Part shown: positions 43,489-51,457 of the stretch, piece after piece | Numbering within the stretch: position 1 is the first letter of the stretch | Layout of the letters: each line of letters opens with the position of its first letter | DNA from: Rhodospirillales bacterium | GTDB taxonomy: Bacteria; Pseudomonadota; Alphaproteobacteria; Micavibrionales; Micavibrionaceae | Assembly: GCA_020638335.1 (NCBI GenBank) | Contig: JACKIT010000006.1 | Span: forward strand, 18,070 to 82,069 | Length of the DNA: 64,000 nt | Direction: 5' to 3' | The notes under the pieces: model-generated | Databases searched by the model: none | What the model saw: only the letters and a program-made list of their open reading frames with translations | Told to the model about the DNA's origin: nothing | Program-made: the position numbers and the translations under genes

Positions 43489-45687
43489 ATGGTGAGAACG
43501 CCTATGAGCATTGAAGATCGAATCACCAGACTAGAAAAACGGCTCGCTCGCGAAAAATCAGCGCGGCAGCAGGCCGAACAACTTTTAGAAGAAAAAAGTT
43601 ATGCGTTTTATAAGCTTAATGAACAACTACAGGAAGATTCACGGCTTCTGGAAGCTACAGTTGTCAACGCCAATGATGGCGTCATCATCACCACCGCCGA
43701 TTTGGCTAATGGTGGCCCTGAGATTATCTATGTGAACGAAGCTTTCTCCCGTATTTCCGGTTACGACCCAGATGAAATAATCGGCAAAACCCCCAGGATT
43801 TTACAAGGGCCGGATACAGACCGTAACGTTCTTGATCTGCTAAAATCCTCTTTGAGCAAAGGCAAACCTTTTAAAGGCGAACTTAAAAACTATACCAAGG
43901 ATGGCGATCCGTATTGGCTGGACATCAGTATTGTACCAATACGGGACGAAGAAGGCACAATAACGCATTTCACAGCCATTGAGCGCAATATTACCAATCG
44001 CAAAAATTTTGAAAAAGAGCTGCAACAAGAAAAAGAAACGGCAGAAAAAGAAATTGCAGAACGTCAACGTATTGAAGCGCAATTGCAAGAATATACAGAC
44101 AAGCTGGAGCTTATGCGATTTGAAGCGCTGGATGCTCAAAAGAAAGCCGAAGAAGCCAGCGCCGCCAAAACCGAATTTCTGGCCAATATGTCTCATGAAT
44201 TGCGTACCCCAATGAACGGTATTATAGGCATGGCTGAAATGCTTATGGACTCGAATCTTAATTCAGATCAGCGGGAAAATATTGAAATCTTGCATGGGTC
44301 AAGTGAGAACCTGCTGAGTATTTTAAATGATATTCTTGATATTTCTAAAATAGAAGCCGGAGAGCTGGAAATCGAAACGGTTCCTTTTCATTTGGGCACA
44401 GCTGTTCGTCAGACCGTTCAGCTCTTCCTGCCATTAGCAACGGATAAAGGTCTTACACTTGATATGGATCGTGCCGACGATGTGCCCTCTGCCATCATTG
44501 GCGATCTTGGCCGCATTCAGCAGGTACTGCGCAATTTGATCAGCAATGCTTTAAAATTTACCGAAGATGGTAATATTACAATTGTTCTAAGAGCTACTAT
44601 GGATAGTGAAACACCCTCACTTTATCTGGCCGTTGAGGATACCGGCGTTGGTATTCCCAAAGACAAGCTGGCTGCTATTTTTGAAAAATTTACCCAAGCC
44701 GATACTTCTATCACCCGCAAATTTGGTGGAACAGGGCTGGGGTTGGCCATCACGCAGCAGCTGGTTAAGCTTATGGGCGGAGAAATTGGTGTAGACAGTC
44801 TGGAAGGGCAGGGCTCCACATTCTGGTTTACCATTCCCTTAACAATGGTGAGTGAAGCAGATGTCCTGGTTAATCTTTATGATGATAAACAGGGTGCTGC
44901 CGATATAGAGCTTTCAAAAGATTTACGTATACTGGCTGTAGATGATCATCCGATAAATCAGACATTTGCCAGAAAACTTCTTAAAAAACTTGGATTCTTT
45001 TATGTTGATCTGGCTGAAAACGGACTGCAAGCTCTCGATATGATCGCCACAAATACCTACGATATCGTCTTCATGGATTGCCAGATGCCTGAACTGGACG
45101 GCTATCAGGCGACAACCATATTGCGTGAACGTGAAGAAGAAACAGGCGGCCATTTGCCAGTTATTGCTCTAACCGCCAACGCCATGATTGGCGATAAAGA
45201 AAAATGCCTAAAAGCCGGAATGGATGACTATCTCAGCAAACCGATCAAGCCCGAAAAGCTAATTGCTGCAATGAAAAAATGGACAGAACCAAGCGCTGCT
45301 TTTGAAACATCTGATGCAGAATTGCACATACCGAGTGTTTCTGAAGCCGGATCTGAAATCATGGATTGGGACCGCCTGCATATGTTTACAGATGGCGATC
45401 AGGAAGAAGAACAGGCTTTAATTGAAATGTTTATGACCTACGCTGAAGAGTCTTTGGAGATTCTTAAGAATTTTCGGCATGGTGAAGACGAAGAATGGAA
45501 AAAAGCCGCTCATAAGCTCAAAGGCTCTGCTGCTAATCTTGGTGCTCAGGCTTTATCGAACGTTTGTATGGAGGCCGAACAAAGCGTTGATCAGGACAAT
45601 GCTGCAAAAGAACAAATTTTATCAGACATCCTCGCTTCCTATGAACAAGTTATAAAGCTCCTAAACAATGAAAAGATTGAGGCTTAG
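43489..45687 (+). CDS. Hybrid histidine kinase (PAS-HisKA-HATPase-REC-HPt), H-NOX partner
   Basis: A 732-residue cytoplasmic kinase; ATG 43504 is an alternative start. A coiled coil (about 8-55) is followed by a PAS domain (about 55-170), another coiled coil, HisKA with His236 in NMSHELRTPMNGIIG, an ATPase domain (FGGTGLGLAIT), a receiver with Asp in YDIVFMDCQMPELDG and a C-terminal HPt with His675 in AAHKLKGSAANLG. The PAS has GKTPRILQGPDTDR, LOV-like but without the photoactive Cys. No membrane segment. H-NOX probably controls it, and it could feed three separate receiver proteins. Confidence 0.93.
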   Translation: MVRTPMSIEDRITRLEKRLAREKSARQQAEQLLEEKSYAFYKLNEQLQEDSRLLEATVVNANDGVIITTADLANGGPEIIYVNEAFSRISGYDPDEIIGKTPRILQGPDTDRNVLDLLKSSLSKGKPFKGELKNYTKDGDPYWLDISIVPIRDEEGTITHFTAIERNITNRKNFEKELQQEKETAEKEIAERQRIEAQLQEYTDKLELMRFEALDAQKKAEEASAAKTEFLANMSHELRTPMNGIIGMAEMLMDSNLNSDQRENIEILHGSSENLLSILNDILDISKIEAGELEIETVPFHLGTAVRQTVQLFLPLATDKGLTLDMDRADDVPSAIIGDLGRIQQVLRNLISNALKFTEDGNITIVLRATMDSETPSLYLAVEDTGVGIPKDKLAAIFEKFTQADTSITRKFGGTGLGLAITQQLVKLMGGEIGVDSLEGQGSTFWFTIPLTMVSEADVLVNLYDDKQGAADIELSKDLRILAVDDHPINQTFARKLLKKLGFFYVDLAENGLQALDMIATNTYDIVFMDCQMPELDGYQATTILREREEETGGHLPVIALTANAMIGDKEKCLKAGMDDYLSKPIKPEKLIAAMKKWTEPSAAFETSDAELHIPSVSEAGSEIMDWDRLHMFTDGDQEEEQALIEMFMTYAEESLEILKNFRHGEDEEWKKAAHKLKGSAANLGAQALSNVCMEAEQSVDQDNAAKEQILSDILASYEQVIKLLNNEKIEA

Positions 45688-45696
45688 GGTCAAAAC

Positions 45697-45944
45697 TCAC
45701 AGGTTAGATCCAGTAGCAAAGTAGAGCGGCGAGCAGATATTCGGCAGGGGCATCCCGCCGCCGGCAACCACTTTGTAAAACATGAATAATCCCGCTGATA
45801 ACACGGCGATCATCAACACGGGGCTTACGGCCTTGATCAGACGGAAGATGAGGCTGGATAACAGCTCACTAGGAATCGGTGAAATAAAAATATTGGCTCA
45901 TGGATTGGCTCCTTTCGAATAAATTTACCAATCCATTGAATCAT
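45697..45944 (-). pseudogene. Frameshifted small membrane protein gene
   Basis: From ATG 45944 the frame reads MIQWIGKFIRKEPIHEPIF and then runs to an early stop. In the frame one T further on, a sensible continuation follows: ISPIPSELLSSLIFRLI, a hydrophobic helix and NICSPLYFATGSNL to a stop at 45697. Adding one T to the T5 run near 45890 would give one 82-residue protein with a single membrane helix. It lies 23 nt after the GspF-like gene on the same strand. A sequencing error in the T-run is as likely as a real mutation. Confidence 0.4.
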
Positions 45945-45967
45945 AAAAATTCCTATGAGCTTATACA

Positions 45968-47200
45968 CTAGAACTGCATGTTTTCAAACGATGCGTAAAC
46001 AGGGCCGAATACCGCAACAGCAACCCAAAGAATCATTCCACCGAGAACAACCGTCATGACGGGTTCAATCATGGCGATAAGGTTCTTCACGGCATCTTCA
46101 ACGTCTTTATCGTAAATATCGGAAAGCTGCGTCAGGGTTTCATCGAGTCTGCCGCTTTCGGCACCGACGCCAAGCATGCAAATCGTGATGTGAGAAAACT
46201 CCCCGGTCTTCGCAAATGCATAGGAAAGTTCATCGCCATCACGCAAGTTTACCGCTGCTGTTTCTACAGCACTTCTGATCACACGGTTACGGACCACGCG
46301 CGATGAAACTACCACCCCATCTAAAAGATGGTATTCTCGTTTATATAGCGTGGCTAACGTATAGACAAAACGTGCGATATCAACTTTTCTTAAGAACTCT
46401 CCTACGCCCGGTATACCCAAAGACAGTTGATCAATCCTGTATCTGAACGACTCACTTGCACGATACAACGCAACTATAGAGAGAACTATCGTAAAAACTC
46501 CTCCCAGAATCATCCACCAGTAGCCACGCACAAACTCACTCGTAGAAATCAAGGCCGTCGTGTATAATGGCAGTTCCATATCCTGAGATTTTAAGAATCC
46601 GACAATTTCCGGAACAGTGTATCCCATCATCACAATGATAAAAGCAACAGTCAAAGACAGAACAATTGCCGGATAAATAAGTGCTTTACGAATATTTCTG
46701 CGCAGAGCAATAAGCCACTCGACCTTTTCTGATAATTGTTCAAAAACAGAAGCAAGATCGCCGGTCTCCTCTGCCGCCATCACCAAAGCAGCATCAAGTT
46801 CGGGGAATATTTTGGGATGTTCCTTCATCGCTTCGGATAAGCTGAGACCATTCCCAATCTTGGCACGCAACGAAACCGATACATCACCGATCGTAGCGTT
46901 GCCTACATGCTCAAATATTTTTTCCAGACTCTGGACAAGAGGAATTCCAGCCTTTAGAAGCTGTCTCATTAACGTATAGAAGCTTAAGAGTTCTGTGAGC
47001 GAAAATTTATTGTTAAGGAGTCCTATAAAGGCCCACACTCCTTCTTTTTCACGCTTGCAATCAATAACCTCGATTTCATATTGCTTCAAGGTTTCGACAA
47101 CTTCCTGTTCGTTCTTGGCAGCAATTATTCCCGACACGAATTTGCCCGTGCGAATTTTGTAGCCTTTGTAGTTGTACCGATTTAATGTAAATTTTTTCAT
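45968..47200 (-). CDS. Type II secretion / type IV pilus inner-membrane protein (GspF/PilC family)
   Basis: A 410-residue platform protein with two T2SSF repeats, each with a membrane hairpin (TLMRQLLKAGIPLVQSLEKI in the first, TLATLYKREYHLLDGVVVSS in the second), and three large hydrophobic helices including MIEPVMTVVLGGMILWVAVA at the end. It organises pseudopilus or pilus assembly. It is divergent from the prepilin gene. No GspE/PilB ATPase, PilD peptidase or secretin is in the window. Confidence 0.93.
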   Translation of the reverse strand: MKKFTLNRYNYKGYKIRTGKFVSGIIAAKNEQEVVETLKQYEIEVIDCKREKEGVWAFIGLLNNKFSLTELLSFYTLMRQLLKAGIPLVQSLEKIFEHVGNATIGDVSVSLRAKIGNGLSLSEAMKEHPKIFPELDAALVMAAEETGDLASVFEQLSEKVEWLIALRRNIRKALIYPAIVLSLTVAFIIVMMGYTVPEIVGFLKSQDMELPLYTTALISTSEFVRGYWWMILGGVFTIVLSIVALYRASESFRYRIDQLSLGIPGVGEFLRKVDIARFVYTLATLYKREYHLLDGVVVSSRVVRNRVIRSAVETAAVNLRDGDELSYAFAKTGEFSHITICMLGVGAESGRLDETLTQLSDIYDKDVEDAVKNLIAMIEPVMTVVLGGMILWVAVAVFGPVYASFENMQF

Positions 47201-47322
47201 GTGTTTGCTTAATCTTCTTATATTATATAAAATTTAACCTTTTATCGATTAAAATACAGTTAAGCATAACAAAAATAAAAAAGTAGAGCATACTAATAAA
47301 AATAAGGGGCAGGGCAAAAAGC

Positions 47323-48549
47323 ATGAGCATAAAAGATGAAAAAGGGTTTACGCTGGTCGAGCTCGCGGTTGTACTCATTATTATTGGTGTTCTAAGCGGC
47401 GCATTCTTTTCATTCATGCATGTATTAAGCATGAGAAAGAAAACTGAAATGCTTGACTCCAAACTTGATATGATTCGCAGGGCGATAAGTGAATATATTG
47501 AAGACGATCCGCTTGACCCAACTGATATTACTGAAATGCGTTATCCTTGTCCAGCATCACCAACGGCTGCTATTGGTTCTGCAGAATATGGCGTAGAAAA
47601 CAGAGTGGGTGGTGTTTGTTCAGCTACAAACGGGGTTGCACAAGCTATTGGAACAGATGGCCAGGCAGTTTTTATTGGCGCTGTCCCGACACGAACATTA
47701 AGTATAGGCGGGGATTACATGCATGACCCCTACTATGGCCGATTTACCTACGCGGTTTCAGGAAATCTTACACAAGTGAACGCTTTGTCCGGCGTAAATT
47801 CTGGCGCTATTACAATCCTCGACGAGGGGGCGGTAATTACCGATCGTGCACATTTTGCTCTGGTCAGCCACGGTGAAATTGGAACTGGTGGCTATTCAGT
47901 CGAGGGCGCGCTGCTCGGAAGCTGCGCTACTGACAATGATGGCGACTCAGAAAACTGCGATGGCGATGCAACCTTTATAGCAGAGCAAGGAATGACGTTA
48001 GCTAACACATCCGCCTTTAATGATGATAGCGTAATGTTTGATCTGGTGGACGATACCGACGATGAATGGTGGCAAGCTACTGACGTCTCTGGACAGGATA
48101 TCAACAATCGCAATCCTGGCAATATTGGAATCGGGACGGCGAATCCGGTGTCAAAGCTGGATGTGCAAGGGGAAGTCAGAATCGGCAATTCAGGGCTAGC
48201 GTGTGACGCCAACGTCCTCGGCTCCACACGCTATAATGCCGCAACCGACGCCATGGAGTATTGCGCGGCCAACGACGGCTCAGGGGCACCCGGATGGACC
48301 AGTGGCTTGCCAACACTGGAATCGCAAACGGTAACCTTTGTCAAAAATAACGGCAACGTTGCCGGTCCGAAGAGCGTCACTTGCCCTGCGGGGTGGACAG
48401 CGACCGGGTGTGGATTTACTTGTGCTGGCTCTTGGAACGATCATGATCTGAGAATCAATCAGACGTCTTGTTTTTTAGGCACCAATGATCTCTGTCTTGG
48501 GTCAAATCCTGAAATTAGGCTGACAGTAAAATGCGTTCGCCTTCAATAG
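47323..48549 (+). CDS. Prepilin-like protein with tail-fibre-type module
   Basis: A 408-residue protein. A class III signal is present: DEKGFTLVELAVVLIIIG, cut after Gly8, with Glu at mature position 5. The pilin-like body follows, then NIGIGTANPVSKLDVQGEVR near residue 268-287. That motif is common in phage tail-fibre and endosialidase-chaperone-type proteins. The last 55 residues are Cys-rich (CPAGWTATGCGFTC). It may be a large tip or adhesive pilin. It is divergent from the GspF-like gene. Confidence 0.82.
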   Translation: MSIKDEKGFTLVELAVVLIIIGVLSGAFFSFMHVLSMRKKTEMLDSKLDMIRRAISEYIEDDPLDPTDITEMRYPCPASPTAAIGSAEYGVENRVGGVCSATNGVAQAIGTDGQAVFIGAVPTRTLSIGGDYMHDPYYGRFTYAVSGNLTQVNALSGVNSGAITILDEGAVITDRAHFALVSHGEIGTGGYSVEGALLGSCATDNDGDSENCDGDATFIAEQGMTLANTSAFNDDSVMFDLVDDTDDEWWQATDVSGQDINNRNPGNIGIGTANPVSKLDVQGEVRIGNSGLACDANVLGSTRYNAATDAMEYCAANDGSGAPGWTSGLPTLESQTVTFVKNNGNVAGPKSVTCPAGWTATGCGFTCAGSWNDHDLRINQTSCFLGTNDLCLGSNPEIRLTVKCVRLQ

Positions 48550-48669
48550 CAAGCCATGAGAAAAACGTCGTACAAACACCTTATCGAAGATCTAGAATCA
48601 GGACCTATAAACAGTAACGATTCATAAAAGGCGTCTAATATAATTCACTGATGATGGGAGGAGATCATC

Positions 48670-48732
48670 ATGAGTGGTTTGTTCTGGTTATCAAAGTCGC
48701 GGTTCAATCTGATAAAACCTTATTTTGTTTGA
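48670..48732 (+). mobile_element. Remnant of an IS5-type transposase start
   Basis: A GGAGGAG site and ATG begin MSGLFWLSKSRFNLIKPYFV, then stop. This matches the start of IS5/IS427-type transposases (MSxLFWLxxxQxxxLxPFF). Only 20 codons remain, and the sequence then runs into the IS630-type remnant on the other strand. Confidence 0.6.
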
Positions 48733-48829
48733 TGGGGCTAAGGTCTGGTGAATAAGGCGGCAGGAAAAGCAGGGTGTGCTCCGCTTTAGAAGACATCCCG
48801 CGTGTCTTGCCGCTTGTGGAAGGTTGCAT
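48704..48829 (-). mobile_element. Remnant of an IS630-type transposase end
   Basis: On the minus strand the frame reads TSGKTRGMSSKAEHTLLFLP followed by PYSPDLSPIKQN and a stop. LLFLPPYSPDLSPIxQ is the hallmark of the DDE domain end of IS630-family transposases. The rest is missing. The piece overlaps the IS5-type fragment on the plus strand and abuts the rmuC stop. Confidence 0.65.
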
Positions 48830-50073
48830 TAAGCTCGTTTTTTCTCAGATTCATCCTCGGCAGTGAGAGTGAGAGGGCGCGGGGTTTCCTCAATTGTTTC
48901 AAATTCGGTTAACTCGGCCATGTTGGTACCGGCCTGTAATTCTTTAAATTTACGCGCAGCAGGCAGAACCTGCCGCTCCAGAGAGCCGACAGCGGCATCA
49001 TAGCCTTTCATTGCGCCTTGCAAACTCTTGCCAACTTTTTCGAGATGACCGGTAAATGTGAGCAGACGTTTATAGAGATCACCGCCGCGCTCGGATATTT
49101 CAGCAGCGTTTTTGGCCAGTTCGGCCTGACGCCAGCTTACGCCTACAACGCGGATCAAGCTCATCAGCAATGTGGGGGAAGCGATAATGATATTAGCACC
49201 GGCGGCGTATTCAACCAGAGACGGGTCGGCGCGCAGGGCCAGAGAGTAGATATGTTCGGAAGGGAGAAACAGTACAGTGAAATCAGGACTGTCAACATTT
49301 TCCCAATAACTCTTTTTCCCAAGTTCTTTCACATGCCCCTTTACCTGCTTTGCAAGACTTTGCATCAAAGCATTGTATTCCTCTTCACTTATTTCTTCGG
49401 AAAGGCGATCAACAAACTGATTAACGGGCGCTTTGGAATCGATGATGATTTTGAAACCGTCTTGCATATTGATCACCGCATCAGGCTTCTGTCTGCCGCT
49501 ATCCATGGAAACCTGGGTTTCATAGTGTACGCCTTTGATCAGCCCGGATTTATCGAGTAGGCCTTCGAGAATGTATTCACCCCAGCGCCCTTGCGCTGCC
49601 GGGTCGCGCAACGCGCCAACAAGGCGCGCGGTTTCACGATTCAGCGTACGCATTTCTTCGCGCAGATTGGTATCGGTGGCTTTGACCTGTTCAAGAGCCT
49701 TGGCCATATCTTCGAGGTTTTTATGGACGGGTTTGATCAGTTCAGAAATTGTGTTTTGGCGTTTTTCCAGATCGTGTGCGCCATCGGCCTGGGCTGCCTT
49801 TAGGCGTTCTTGCGCCAGTTGCAGGAACGCTTCGTTGCTTTTTTGCAGGGCTTCGGCGGCGGTGGCTTTAAAGCGGTGATCAAGCACCGCGCCAGCCTGA
49901 TCGAAGGCGATTTCGCGCTCACGGAGCTGTGCTTTCAACTCCGCATTTTGAGTCTGGAGCTTTTGACGGGCCAGCAAAAACGCAATGCTGACAACGAGCG
50001 CCCCCAGTATAAAACCAGCGGGGGCGGCAATAAAATATTCAGGGGCGTTTAAAGACTGTATAATATCTTGCAT
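48829..50073 (-). CDS. rmuC: RmuC-family DNA recombination protein
   Basis: ATG 50073 gives 414 residues beginning with a membrane helix (about 14-35), then a long coiled coil (about 37-135) and the nuclease-like RmuC domain with GRWGEYILEGLLDKSGLI and KPDAVINMQDGFKIIIDSKAP. RmuC limits inversions at short repeats. The C-terminal part includes a helical tail. It is divergent from the pilin-like gene with a 30-nt gap. Confidence 0.93.
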   Translation of the reverse strand: MQDIIQSLNAPEYFIAAPAGFILGALVVSIAFLLARQKLQTQNAELKAQLREREIAFDQAGAVLDHRFKATAAEALQKSNEAFLQLAQERLKAAQADGAHDLEKRQNTISELIKPVHKNLEDMAKALEQVKATDTNLREEMRTLNRETARLVGALRDPAAQGRWGEYILEGLLDKSGLIKGVHYETQVSMDSGRQKPDAVINMQDGFKIIIDSKAPVNQFVDRLSEEISEEEYNALMQSLAKQVKGHVKELGKKSYWENVDSPDFTVLFLPSEHIYSLALRADPSLVEYAAGANIIIASPTLLMSLIRVVGVSWRQAELAKNAAEISERGGDLYKRLLTFTGHLEKVGKSLQGAMKGYDAAVGSLERQVLPAARKFKELQAGTNMAELTEFETIEETPRPLTLTAEDESEKKRA

Positions 50074-50103
50074 AATAACAAGCGTAGCATTGATTCTGGC
50101 AGG

Positions 50104-50820
50104 ATGAAAGAAATGAAAACAAAGAGAGAACAAATTTTTATGGATAGAGTGCAAGAGCGTGGGAATGCCTTGATTTATGTGCTGATCGCGATTGCGCTGT
50201 TCGCGGCGCTCAGCTTTACGCTTTCACGGCAAACCGATACATCGGAGGCCGGGACACTCAGCCAGGAAAAGGCAGAGCTCTACGCAACACAGTTAATTTC
50301 CTATGCCGCGCAAGCCAGATCGGCCATTGATCAGATGTTGTTTACGGCGGCCAGCGATATTGATCAGTTAGATTTTACAGCCCCGACCGATGCGGGATTT
50401 GACACCGGCACGTTGATTCATAAGGTTTATCACCCGCAAGGGGGGGGATTGCTGCCGGGTAAAATTCCGACCGAAGCCATTACGCAAATTACCAACGACC
50501 CGGAGCCGGGATGGTATCTGGGGCGGTTTAACAATATTGAATGGACGGCCAGCGCTGCGGAGGAGGTTGTGTTGATTGCTTATCAGATCAATGAAACCGT
50601 GTGCGGACTGATCAATAAGAAAATTAACGGCTCCACGGCTATCCCGACAATGACGACTTCTATTCGTAATACGCTGATTGATGATAGTTTGCACGGCGGT
50701 ACGAATGTAGAGCTAACTACGGATGCGCCAGATATTTGTCCGGATTGCAAAAATATTGGCTCTTTGTGTGTGCAAGAAGGTGGAATTTACGGGTTTTATA
50801 CGATTCTGGCAGATCAGTAG
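50104..50820 (+). CDS. Pilin-like single-pass protein
   Basis: About 238 residues from ATG 50104; ATG 50113 and 50140 are also possible. An N-terminal hydrophobic helix (RGNALIYVLIAIALFAALSF) follows a basic stretch, much as in pilins but without the GFTLxE cleavage site. The body has a Cys-containing C-terminus (DICPDCKNIGSLCVQEGG). With the GspF-like and prepilin genes close by, a minor-pilin-like surface role is possible. Family not identified. Confidence 0.6.
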   Translation: MKEMKTKREQIFMDRVQERGNALIYVLIAIALFAALSFTLSRQTDTSEAGTLSQEKAELYATQLISYAAQARSAIDQMLFTAASDIDQLDFTAPTDAGFDTGTLIHKVYHPQGGGLLPGKIPTEAITQITNDPEPGWYLGRFNNIEWTASAAEEVVLIAYQINETVCGLINKKINGSTAIPTMTTSIRNTLIDDSLHGGTNVELTTDAPDICPDCKNIGSLCVQEGGIYGFYTILADQ

Positions 50821-50821
50821 C

Positions 50822-51457
50822 CTACGCCGCGTAGGCGTTCAATACGACGCGGAATTCGGGCAGACCTACGCCTTTATTGGCGCTGGTGGGTAGCACTTGC
50901 GGAAAAGCGGCAGCGTGTTTTTTAAGGGTGGCCGTAATTTTTTCTGAAATTTTGGCAAGTTCTTGCGATTTAACCTTATCCGTTTTGGTGAGAACGATGC
51001 GGTATTGGACAGCCGTTTCATCAAGCATTTCCATCAGCGTAATATCGCTGTCTTTGAGACCATGGCGCGTGTCAATCAGGATAAAGACGCATTGTAAAGT
51101 TGGGCGGCCCCGCAAATAATCAAAGACAAGCTGTGTCCATGCATCGCGCTGGGTTTTCGACACTTTGGCATAGCCATAGCCTGGCATATCAACCATATAG
51201 AGACGCCCGCCTAGATTAAAGTAGTTAAGTTGCTGGGTGCGGCCCGGTGTATTTGAGGTTTTCGCCAGCGTTTTGCGGCCCGTCAGCGCGTTGACAAGGC
51301 TCGACTTGCCGACATTCGAACGACCCGCGAAAGCGATTTCCGGCAAAGTAGCGGGCGGAAGTTGTTTCAACGCCGCAACGCCGAGCATAAAATCGCAAGG
51401 GCCCGCAAACTGTTTGCGGGCCTCTTCCAAAGCTTCAGGTGAAAATTCTTCGATCAT
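50822..51457 (-). CDS. engB: Ribosome biogenesis GTPase EngB/YsxC
   Basis: A 211-residue TRAFAC GTPase needed for 50S assembly. G1 is AGRSNVGKSSLVNAL, G2 Thr lies in SNTPGRTQQLNYF, G3 is DMPGYG, G4 is LTKTDK and G5 is TSANKGVG. It overlaps the end of yidC by 4 nt, a common arrangement in Alphaproteobacteria. Confidence 0.97.
   Translation of the reverse strand: MIEEFSPEALEEARKQFAGPCDFMLGVAALKQLPPATLPEIAFAGRSNVGKSSLVNALTGRKTLAKTSNTPGRTQQLNYFNLGGRLYMVDMPGYGYAKVSKTQRDAWTQLVFDYLRGRPTLQCVFILIDTRHGLKDSDITLMEMLDETAVQYRIVLTKTDKVKSQELAKISEKITATLKKHAAAFPQVLPTSANKGVGLPEFRVVLNAYAA

Noticed and set aside
43640..44010. LOV photoreceptor domain in the hybrid kinase
   Set aside because: The LOV-like segment reads GKTPRILQG and lacks the flavin-binding Cys of the GxNCRFLQ motif, so an ordinary PAS is the safer call.
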